From positions 310,001 to 374,000 of the forward strand of contig JACJYN010000005.1 of the NCBI GenBank assembly GCA_020636095.1: a stretch of DNA of 64,000 nucleotides. The letters are read 5' to 3'. This stretch comes from Lewinellaceae bacterium (GTDB lineage Bacteria > Bacteroidota > Bacteroidia > Chitinophagales > Saprospiraceae). The position numbers and the translations under genes are program-made. Below the pieces are notes generated by a model. The model had not been told where the DNA came from. It did not search any database and saw nothing but the letters and a program-made list of their open reading frames with translations. This document shows, in pieces, positions 57,846 to 64,000 of this stretch. How positions within the stretch are numbered: the stretch's first letter is position 1; each line of letters starts with the position of its first letter.

Positions 57846-59090
57846 TCATTTCCTTTTCTTTTTCTTCTTTTTTCTGTTCTCAAAAGCTTCTATCTCCTCC
57901 ATCAAAGCCCGATAATCATTATTCCGTTCCCGCTCGATATTGACCGTGTCCGAATATTCATGTTTGTCCAGGTCCAGCACTTTAATTTCTTTGTCCAGAA
58001 AACCCTGGATTTCGGAGAGCGTCTTTCGTTCTTCTTCAGCGCAAAAGGAATAGGCATTTCCTTTTTTCTTGGCTCTTCCCGTCCTGCCGACCCGGTGCAC
58101 ATAATTCTCCGGTTCTTCGGGCAGGTCGTAATTGATAACGATTTCTATATCGGGAATATCAATGCCCCGGGCGGTCACATCGGTAGCGATCAATAAATTT
58201 GTTGCTCCCGTTTTGAATTGATCGAGGACTTCCGACCGTTCGGCTTGGTCCTTATCCCCATGTATGGTTAGTGCCGGGATGCCCGCCCGTTCCATGGCTT
58301 TGGCGACTCTTTCTGCCCTGACTTTGGTTCGGACAAAGGCCAGTATTTTGGTGTCCGGGTTTTCGCGGATCACTCTTTCCAGAAAGAACCGCTTGTGGTC
58401 CATCTCCATAAACAAGACCGAATGGTCAATATTTTTCGCAACCGGGTCTTTGGGAGACAGCTGGATGCGAATGGCATTCTGTTTGACCAGGGAGTAGGCG
58501 ATCTTTTTGATCTTATCGTTGATGGTGGCGGAGAAAAAGAGCGTTTGCCTTCTTTTGGGCAACTTGCGCATCAGGTCCCGGATGTCCTTGATGAACCCCA
58601 GGTCGAGCATGTGGTCGGCCTCGTCCAATACGAGCATCTCAATATGATGGGTTTGCAGGTGTCCCTGGCTGATGAGATCGAACATCCTTCCGGGTGTGGC
58701 GATGACGATGTCCACGCCCTCCTTAAGCTGTTCAATTTGCGGGTCCTGTTCTACGCCGCCGATGAGCGCCGCTGTCTTCACAGGGGTAAATTTGGCAATG
58801 GCATCGAAGGCATCCCTGATCTGTATGGCGAGCTCATGGGTCGGAACCAGCACCAGGCAGATCACCCCCGTTTGCCTTCTTTGCCTGGCTTTTTTGCGAT
58901 AGATCACGTCAATAACCGGAATGGCAAAGGCGGCTGTTTTACCGGTGCCGGTTTGGGCCACCGCCAGCAGGTCTTCCCCGTTGAGGATATTGGGAATGGA
59001 TTTGTACTGAATGTCGGTGGGGCGTTTAAAACCCATCTGGGCCAGTCCCTTCTTGACCTTTGGGTCAAAATTGTAATCTGCAAATTTCAT
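57846..59090 (-). CDS. DEAD-box RNA helicase
   Basis: 414 aa from the ATG at 59090 (MKFADYNFDPKVKKGLAQMG); the longer frame upstream runs into element C. Motifs: Q motif RPTDIQYKSIP, I AQTGTGKT, Ia PTHELAIQ, Ib TPGR, II VLDEADHMLD, III SATI, V ATDVTARGIDIPD, VI HRVGRTGR. Short C-terminus ending in a lysine run (KKKKKKRK), RhlE-like in layout. Unwinds structured RNA (ribosome assembly, cold adaptation). Confidence 0.95.
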   Translation of the reverse strand: MKFADYNFDPKVKKGLAQMGFKRPTDIQYKSIPNILNGEDLLAVAQTGTGKTAAFAIPVIDVIYRKKARQRRQTGVICLVLVPTHELAIQIRDAFDAIAKFTPVKTAALIGGVEQDPQIEQLKEGVDIVIATPGRMFDLISQGHLQTHHIEMLVLDEADHMLDLGFIKDIRDLMRKLPKRRQTLFFSATINDKIKKIAYSLVKQNAIRIQLSPKDPVAKNIDHSVLFMEMDHKRFFLERVIRENPDTKILAFVRTKVRAERVAKAMERAGIPALTIHGDKDQAERSEVLDQFKTGATNLLIATDVTARGIDIPDIEIVINYDLPEEPENYVHRVGRTGRAKKKGNAYSFCAEEERKTLSEIQGFLDKEIKVLDLDKHEYSDTVNIERERNNDYRALMEEIEAFENRKKKKKKRK

Positions 59091-59147
59091 ATGGATGTCA
59101 AGGTACGATATTTCCTGGTTGTGACATTTTGAAGATATTAAAAATTC

Positions 59148-59300
59148 GTAACTATTCAGCATCGTGGTGATTTGACCCCTCAAGCAAAATTTTGTAAGCC
59201 GCCCTTCCCCTTCCAAGGGGAATGAGAAGGGGTTCCAGCGGGAAAAAGTCTACAAAATTTTGCGTCAGGCGTATTTCAGACCCCATGCTGAATAGGTAAC
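59148..59300 (-). mobile_element. MITE-like element C, copy 2 (inverted)
   Basis: Reverse complement of 27504-27655, nearly identical; terminal repeats GTAACTATTCAGCAT / ATGCTGAATAGGTAAC. The flanks AAAAATTC and AAAAAATC are similar but not identical, so the target duplication is less clear than for copy 1. Sits directly upstream of the DEAD-box gene. Confidence 0.82.
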
Positions 59301-59437
59301 AAAAAATCTATATCTCGCACGTCGGTTAGGCCAGGGAGCCAGTGGCCGAAGGGAGTGTGTAGCTGTTCAAAGTGCTGTGTTGAAGGTTTGAAGTTGCACC
59401 GGAAACCAAGGTTACGGCAGTGTTCGGAATTCGGTGT

Positions 59438-59579
59438 TCGCAATTCGCAAATCCCGTTCGGCTGAGCGTTCGAACGTCGGCGTGAGCATAGTCGAACGCT
59501 GAGCTCACGCCTAAGCCTCACGCCGAAGCTTGAAAATCAAGAGGCGTTTTTTAAAAGACACAGAAAATTGAACTATCCC
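59438..59579 (+). repeat. dispersed repeat D, longest copy
   Basis: From GTGTTCGCAATTCGC to AAAAGACACAGAAAATTGAA, with an extra CGTTCGAACGTCGGCGTGAG segment in the middle. Confidence 0.7.
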
Positions 59580-59599
59580 GTCTCTACATTGGTTTCCGG

Positions 59600-59757
59600 C
59601 GAACCACCGAACAGCGAACCACCGAACAGCGAACAGCGAACAGCGAACCCCGAACAGCGAACAGCGAACACCGAACACCGAACCACCGAACCACCGAACA
59701 CCGAACACCGAACACCGAACAGCGAACACCACCGAACCACCGAACACCGAACTGTGG
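59600..59757. repeat. CGAACA/CGAACC array
   Basis: About twenty irregular 7-8-base units built from CGAACAC, CGAACAG and CGAACCAC. Same GAAC core as the heptamer array at 5785-5898 but less regular. Confidence 0.85.
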
Positions 59758-59793
59758 ATGGCCGGCGATCAGGATGATCGCGCCACGAGGGCC

Positions 59794-60828
59794 TTATAAA
59801 TAGGCATTCTTTATTTTAATGATCTCCCCCATAATGGCCAGGGCGATCTCCTTCGGCGTCTTCGCATGGATGTCTAGGCCGATAGGAGCGTGGATGCGGC
59901 CGATGGCCTCGTCGGAGAAGCCAGCCTCCTGCAGCCGCTTCACCCGTTTGGCATGCGTTTTTTTGCTGCCCAGCGCGCCGATGTAGGCTATATCGGAGGG
60001 CAACAGGATATGCAGGGCGTTGTCGTCGATCTTGGGGTCGTGCGAGAGGACCACGGCGTAGGTGTAGGCATCTAACGTGAAATCGTTGAGCACCTCGGCC
60101 GGATATTTGTCGATCAGCTGATCCGGCGCCTGCGGGAACTGGGATTTATGGGCGAATACCCCTCGGGGGTCGATCACGATCGTTTCAAAATCGTACAAAT
60201 GCCCGAGCTGGATCAGGTCGGCGGTGATGTGGGCCGCTCCGATGATGAGCATTTGGCTGCGGCTGGGGAATACCTGCAGGAAGTAGGCCTGGCCTTCCCA
60301 TTCCACACTCTGGCTTTTGCGCTCGCGGTAGGCGCGGAGGGCTTCGGCTTTCAGCCCTTCGGCTATGGGCTGGCCGGCCGTAGCGCCATTGGGTAATACC
60401 ACATGATGAAAACCCTGTCCGTCTTCCAGGCGGGAAGCGAGGATACAGGGCTGGTTGCTTTCCAGCTTGTCCCGCAGCAGTGCCCAGGCAGCCTGCTCTT
60501 CCGGCCGTTCATCGAAGGCCAGGAAGCGCTCGGTAAACACCTGTATTTTACCGCCGCAGCTCAGTCCCACCGCCCAGGCATCCTCGTCCGCTACGCCGAA
60601 GGCCAGCCGTTTGGCGGCGCCGGTTTCGATCAACGGCATCGCCTCCCGGATGACAGCGCCCTCCACACAGCCGCCGCTCACCGAGCCGGCCATTTCCATG
60701 TCTTTCGAAACGAGCATGGTGGAGCCCACCGGGCGGGGCGACGACCCCCAGGTTTGAATAACGGTGGCAATGGCAAACTCGTGGCCTTTATCGGCCCATT
60801 CCTGGAGGTAGGGAAGCAATTCTTTCAT
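59794..60828 (-). CDS. xdhC: XdhC family molybdenum hydroxylase maturation factor
   Basis: 344 aa from the ATG at 60828 (MKELLPYLQEW); a TTG three codons upstream is less likely. N-terminal XdhC/CoxI domain (IATVIQTWGSSPRPVGSTML, GSVSGGCVEGAVI) and C-terminal Rossmann fold (LIIGAAHITADLIQLGHLYDF, DPRGVFA, YIGALGSKKTHAKR). Binds and sulfurates molybdopterin cofactor for xanthine-dehydrogenase/CO-dehydrogenase-type enzymes. The start of such an enzyme lies at 63565, and the two upstream regions share an inverted repeat. Confidence 0.93.
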   Translation of the reverse strand: MKELLPYLQEWADKGHEFAIATVIQTWGSSPRPVGSTMLVSKDMEMAGSVSGGCVEGAVIREAMPLIETGAAKRLAFGVADEDAWAVGLSCGGKIQVFTERFLAFDERPEEQAAWALLRDKLESNQPCILASRLEDGQGFHHVVLPNGATAGQPIAEGLKAEALRAYRERKSQSVEWEGQAYFLQVFPSRSQMLIIGAAHITADLIQLGHLYDFETIVIDPRGVFAHKSQFPQAPDQLIDKYPAEVLNDFTLDAYTYAVVLSHDPKIDDNALHILLPSDIAYIGALGSKKTHAKRVKRLQEAGFSDEAIGRIHAPIGLDIHAKTPKEIALAIMGEIIKIKNAYL

Positions 60829-60840
60829 TTTGAACAATTT

Positions 60841-60860
60841 TTTAGAAAAAATATTCTAAA
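60841..60860. promoter_or_regulatory. candidate operator upstream of xdhC
   Basis: TTTAGAA-AAAATA-TTCTAAA, 12 bases upstream of the xdhC start. The same TTAGAA-N6-TTCTAA core lies upstream of the FAD-subunit gene at 63509-63534. Confidence 0.6.
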
Positions 60861-60905
60861 TTAGCAAAGGATTTCTTTTTTGGTAAAAGTACAAAGAACC
60901 AATTA

Positions 60906-61066
60906 GAGTTTATTAAAGTGAGTTTTTTATAGGCAATGGATAAAGATTTTTTGACAGGCCAAGGAACGCCCGGAACCTAGTAGCCATAGCTACTAAGGTG
61001 AGGACGTGACGCAGGGCTGGCGAAAAAGATTATTCAGGGCCATACAAAATTTGCTTTAATAAACTC
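60906..61066. repeat. TTA-flanked palindromic element, type F
   Basis: 161 bp with ends GAGTTTATTAAAG / CTTTAATAAACTC, TTA on the left, TAT on the right. The core GGAACGCCCGGAACCTAGTAG, hairpin AGTAGC-CATA-GCTACT and GAGGACGTGACG match the core of type A although the ends do not. Confidence 0.75.
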
Positions 61067-61125
61067 TATTAAATATTTGCCTGGATACAAATAGTGGGAG
61101 ATAAGGCTCGGTTGAAAGGCTCGGT

Positions 61126-61152
61126 ATTCATTCATTCACTCATTCATTCATT
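61126..61152 (+). repeat. CATT run at a start codon
   Basis: ATTCATTCATTCACTCATTC-type run ending 3 bases before the ATG at 61156. Confidence 0.75.
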
Positions 61153-61155
61153 GAC

Positions 61156-61629
61156 ATGTCCCATTCACCCAATTCCTGTCCTTGCCCATCGGGGAAAAAG
61201 CCGAAACAGAAGGCCAAGTCCCTTTCCGTACTCAGCGGGTTGCTGATTATTCTGCTGCCGAAATGCCCCTTCTGTATCCTAACCTTTTCAAGCGCCATAA
61301 CGTTGTGCAGCGGAGCCAAGATTTACCAACATGCGCCCGGCTGGGCTTCTTTCATTTCTATAGGCCTGGCCGCTGCCACTCTGCTTTTGCTGGCCTGGAA
61401 TTACAAAGGGCCTCGAACCATAGGGGCGGTTTCGCTTGTTCTATTGGGGAGTTATTTCATCATCTCCAGTGAATTGCGGACGGGTGAATTGGCCGAATAT
61501 TACTGGGGCGCCTTCTTTTTGTTGCTGGGCGTTTGGATGAATGGCAGTTTTTACTTTTTTTTCCGAAAGTGGGTGCGGCCGGTGTATGGTTTTGTGAAAG
61601 ATAAATATCTGGAAATAGTGAAAGGCTGA
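61156..61629 (+). CDS. four-helix membrane protein with a PKCPFC motif, unknown function
   Basis: 157 aa. Short cysteine-containing head (SCPCPSGKKPK), first helix carrying LPKCPFCILTF, three more helices, C-terminal amphipathic end. Cysteine pair CPFC in a membrane helix recalls MerC-like and DoxX-adjacent small proteins, but I do not recognise the family. Next on the strand are moaD and the propeller gene. Confidence 0.7.
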   Translation: MSHSPNSCPCPSGKKPKQKAKSLSVLSGLLIILLPKCPFCILTFSSAITLCSGAKIYQHAPGWASFISIGLAAATLLLLAWNYKGPRTIGAVSLVLLGSYFIISSELRTGELAEYYWGAFFLLLGVWMNGSFYFFFRKWVRPVYGFVKDKYLEIVKG

Positions 61630-61653
61630 TCTAATGAACGGATAGTATGGAGC

Positions 61654-61740
61654 TGTTCGCAAGTTCCGTTCGACTGAGCTCACGCCGAAGCCTCAAAAGA
61701 AAGGGGCGTTATTCAGAAGACACAGAAAATCGAACCATTC
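61654..61740 (+). repeat. dispersed repeat D, copy upstream of moaD
   Basis: CTGTTCGCAAGTTCCGTTCG ... AGAAGACACAGAAAATCGAA; ends about 55 bases before the ATG of the MoaD-like gene. Confidence 0.7.
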
Positions 61741-61794
61741 CTTTGTCCCAGCCACATAACCATAAAACCACATAACCATAAAACCATAAAATAC

Positions 61795-62067
61795 ATGCCA
61801 ACCATCCGATTCACCACCGCATTGCAGCGCTTTTTCCCTACCCTGAAAGAGCAGGAAGTAGCCGGAGGAACCGTCGGCGAAGTGCTGGAAGAAGTTGAAA
61901 CCAGGTATCCCGGTATCAAAGATTACGTATTGGATGAGCAGGGCCGCCTGCGCCAGCACGTCAATATTTTCCTGAGCGGGGAACTGATCGAAGATAAAGA
62001 AACCCTGCAGGATAAGGTCGGAGATAAAGACGAAGTGTATGTCTTTCAGGCCCTGTCGGGGGGGTGA
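61795..62067 (+). CDS. MoaD/ThiS-family ubiquitin-like protein
   Basis: 90 aa beta-grasp protein ending LSGG, the diglycine tail adenylated and thiocarboxylated in MoaD and ThiS. Starts MPTIRFTTALQRFFPTLKEQ; the core DKVGDKDEVYVFQALSGG is typical. Could be the molybdopterin synthase small subunit or a sulfur carrier of another pathway; position between xdhC and a CO-dehydrogenase-type subunit favours molybdenum cofactor work. Confidence 0.88.
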   Translation: MPTIRFTTALQRFFPTLKEQEVAGGTVGEVLEEVETRYPGIKDYVLDEQGRLRQHVNIFLSGELIEDKETLQDKVGDKDEVYVFQALSGG

Positions 62068-62121
62068 GGGATATAATGGGGGGTGATGTAGTGATGTGGT
62101 GAGTTCGCCAGGGAATCGGGA

Positions 62122-62205
62122 GTGTTCGAAATTCGGTGTTCGCTATTCGCAAATCACTGAAAATCAAGGGCGTTTTTCAGTAGACACAGACAATTGAACG
62201 ATCTC
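62122..62205 (+). repeat. dispersed repeat D, copy upstream of the propeller gene
   Basis: GTGTTCGAAATTCGGTGTTCG ... AGTAGACACAGACAATTGAA; ends about 75 bases before the ATG at 62281. Confidence 0.7.
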
Positions 62206-62280
62206 GAATCCACCGCTCATCCCATCACCTTCTCACCGCCTCGCCTTCTAACCTCTCACTCCATCAACATACCCGTATCT

Positions 62281-63360
62281 ATGAAACTACTCGTCGGAAC
62301 CTCCAAAGGCCTGGTCGTATACCACCGCGTCGCCTCTTCCTGGAAGGTCGAAAAGGCACATTTCATCGGCATGCCCATCTCTATGGTATACGCCGACCCA
62401 CGGACTAATACCTGGTGGGTGGGCCTGGCGCACCGCCACTGGGGGCAGAAGCTGCACCATTCTCAGGATGAAGGGCGGAGCTGGCAGGCAGTGCCCATGC
62501 CCAAATACCCCGCTGGCGCCGAATACCGGCCGGGTAAGCCCGCTGTTTTGAAAAAAGTATGGTGTATGCAACAGGCAGGCCCCCGCCGCCCCGGCGGCCT
62601 GTGGCTGGGTACCGAACCCGGCGGCTTGTTCTACAGCGCAGACAACGGCCGGCACTTCGAACTGGTAGAGAGCCTGTGGAACCACCCCAGCCGCCTGGAT
62701 GAAAACCAGTGGTTTGGAGCAGGGCGGGACTATCCTTTTATCCATTCCATTGTAGTAGACCCCCGGGATGAAAACCATGTCTATATCGCCGTCAGCTGCG
62801 CCGGCGTGTTTGAAACTAAGGATGGTGGAAAAAGCTGGGCGCCCTGCAATACCGGGCTGGTGGCGGCCTATTTGCCCAACCCCAACGTGGAAGTCGGCCA
62901 CGACCCCCACCTCCTGCTGGCCTGCCGGGCCCATCCTGATGTGATCTGGCAGCAAAATCACTGCGGTATTTTCCGCACCACCAACGGCGGCCAAAACTGG
63001 GATAACGTAACCGATAAGAACGGCCTGGCTGATTACGGCTTTGCCCTGGCCATCGACGAGGAAGACCCGGATAAGGCCTGGGTCATCCCCGCCGTCAGCG
63101 ATGAGATGCGGGTGGCGCCCGATCTGGCGCTTTGCGTCTGCCGCACCGAAGACGGCGGCCGCTCCTGGCAAGCGCTGCGCAGGGGCCTGCCACAGGATCA
63201 TTGCTTCGACATAGTTTTTCGCCATTCGCTGGCTAAGCAGCACAACGTGCTGGCTTTTGGCGCCACTACCGGCAACCTTTTTCTTTCGGAAGATTACGGC
63301 GACAGTTGGTCCTGCGTATCTTCTCACCTGGCCAGAATTGATGCTGTTACTTTTGCCTGA
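62281..63360 (+). CDS. BNR/Asp-box beta-propeller protein
   Basis: 359 aa from the ATG at 62281 (MKLLVGTSKGLVVYHR). No signal peptide. Six Asp-box turns: SQDEGRSW, SADNGRHF, TKDGGKSW, TTNGGQNW, TEDGGRSW, SEDYGDSW, the fold of sialidase-like propellers, but no sialidase catalytic FRIP or Arg triad. Homologues are often found beside a MoaD-like gene; function unknown. Cytoplasmic by sequence. Confidence 0.9.
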   Translation: MKLLVGTSKGLVVYHRVASSWKVEKAHFIGMPISMVYADPRTNTWWVGLAHRHWGQKLHHSQDEGRSWQAVPMPKYPAGAEYRPGKPAVLKKVWCMQQAGPRRPGGLWLGTEPGGLFYSADNGRHFELVESLWNHPSRLDENQWFGAGRDYPFIHSIVVDPRDENHVYIAVSCAGVFETKDGGKSWAPCNTGLVAAYLPNPNVEVGHDPHLLLACRAHPDVIWQQNHCGIFRTTNGGQNWDNVTDKNGLADYGFALAIDEEDPDKAWVIPAVSDEMRVAPDLALCVCRTEDGGRSWQALRRGLPQDHCFDIVFRHSLAKQHNVLAFGATTGNLFLSEDYGDSWSCVSSHLARIDAVTFA

Positions 63361-63564
63361 ACCTTTTTTCTGCTTTGTTGTTCCAACTTCCAATATGGTT
63401 AAAACAGGTTAAACGTAACTTCCTCTCATTCCCTCCCCAATCCGGGAAATTATATTCTCTCCACCACTTTATCTGGAATTTTTTACTCTGAATAGTTAAA
63501 AAAGCTTATAAATTAGAATTTATTTTCTAATTTAGGGCCATGTTTAATTTTTAAATCCAGAAAC
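63361..63564. other. 203-bp leader of the FAD-subunit gene
   Basis: AT-rich; contains the inverted repeat at 63509-63534 and nothing else recognisable. Confidence 0.6.
63509..63534. promoter_or_regulatory. candidate operator upstream of the FAD subunit
   Basis: TAAATTAGAA-TTTATT-TTCTAATTTA, a perfect 10-bp inverted repeat, 31 bases upstream of the ATG. Core and spacing equal the site before xdhC. Confidence 0.65.
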
Positions 63565-64000
63565 ATGATACCTGCAACATTCGATTACGCCGCTCCGCAG
63601 AGCCTGGAAGAGGCTTTTTCTCTGCTGGAGCAACACGGCGATGAAGCCAAGATCCTTGCAGGTGGCCATAGCCTGATACCAATGATGAAACTGAGGTTTG
63701 CCTCACCGGAATTTTTGATTGACATCAATAATATACCGGGGCTTTCCTACATCAAGGAAGAGGATGGTTACCTGAAGATCGGGGCGATGACGAGGGAGTC
63801 CGAACTGGAGACCTCAAAAGTCATTCACGCCAAGTATCCCATTTTTCTTGATGCGACCAAGCTGATCGCCGATCCTCAGGTTCGCAACATGGGCACGCTC
63901 GGAGGCAATCTCGCCCACGGGGATGCCGCCAACGACCATCCTGCCCTCATGATGGCCATGCGGGCGGAAGTTGTCATCAGCAGTGCTGAGGGGCATCGCG
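63565..64000 (+). CDS. FAD-binding subunit of a CO-dehydrogenase-type molybdenum hydroxylase, 3' truncated
   Basis: First 145 codons only; the gene runs off the window. FAD_binding_5 domain: AGGHSLIPMMKLRF near residue 36 (pyrophosphate-binding loop) and TLGGNLAHGDAANDHPA near residue 112, the CoxM/CutM form. Passes electrons from the molybdenum and 2Fe-2S subunits, which should be encoded beyond the right edge. In this family CO, xanthine, nicotinate, aldehydes and others are substrates; the specific one cannot be told from this subunit. Confidence 0.93.
   Translation, partial: MIPATFDYAAPQSLEEAFSLLEQHGDEAKILAGGHSLIPMMKLRFASPEFLIDINNIPGLSYIKEEDGYLKIGAMTRESELETSKVIHAKYPIFLDATKLIADPQVRNMGTLGGNLAHGDAANDHPALMMAMRAEVVISSAEGHR

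Larger units (their letters stand above)
59091..59793. other. 703-bp repeat block
   Basis: Contains element C copy 2 (59148-59300), dispersed repeat D (59438-59579) and the CGAACA/CGAACC array (59600-59757). No gene. Confidence 0.7.

Noticed and set aside
59600..59757. Possible CRISPR array
   Set aside because: Units are 7-8 bases without spacers and without cas genes; it is a short-period satellite.

Overview
The window is a chromosomal stretch from a member of the Bacteroidota, most likely a Saprospiria-type gliding or filamentous marine/activated-sludge relative; the class is inference. The signs are a SusC/SusD pair, gliding-motility-type and type IX secretion (T9SS) C-terminal domains, SprB-like repeats, a PorE-like OmpA lipoprotein, promoters of the phylum-specific TTG-N19/20-TAnnTTTGC type, and A-rich translation starts without Shine-Dalgarno sequences.

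Layout. 1-5.7 kb: a complete reductive pyrimidine-degradation set (dihydropyrimidinase, beta-ureidopropionase-type amidase, preT, preA). 6-10.4 kb: a SusC/SusD pair closed by a strong terminator. 10.7-27.5 kb: three secreted giants (885, 2384 and 1987 aa); the first two are paralogues and the second carries three almost identical 762-bp repeats. 27.8-45.4 kb, mostly minus strand: PorE-like lipoprotein, RidA, decayed fragments of a glycosyltransferase and an AAA ATPase, asnS, an ABC exporter, a divergent UPF1-like helicase, the rpsF-rpsR-rplI operon, an M16 peptidase, and a cell-envelope set (polyprenyl glycosylphosphotransferase, lipoprotein, Gfo/Idh oxidoreductase, small membrane protein). 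45.5-51.6 kb: a full rRNA operon with three tandem promoters, tRNA-Ile, tRNA-Ala, duplicated tRNA-like units, 23S, 5S and a terminator. 51.8-57.3 kb: 2TM protein plus GH18-like hydrolase, sufS, sufU, and a lipoprotein homologous to cholesterol-dependent cytolysins whose last domain is replaced. 57.8-64 kb: DEAD-box helicase, xdhC, a membrane protein, a MoaD-like protein, a BNR-propeller protein and the start of a CO-dehydrogenase-type FAD subunit.

The most unusual content is between genes. About seven ~160-bp palindromic elements flanked by TTA/TAA share a core hairpin but carry different terminal inverted repeats. Twice, two of them sit end to end across a single TTA, each time inside a co-directional functional gene pair (preT|preA and sufS|sufU). 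Two further MITE-like families with apparent target duplications, a dispersed sequence ending in AGACACAGAAAATTGAA upstream of several genes, GCGAAC heptamer arrays and CATT tetranucleotide runs at start codons fill most remaining gaps. A shared inverted repeat TTAGAA-N6-TTCTAA lies upstream of both xdhC and the FAD-subunit gene, suggesting a common regulator for molybdenum hydroxylase maturation and structure.
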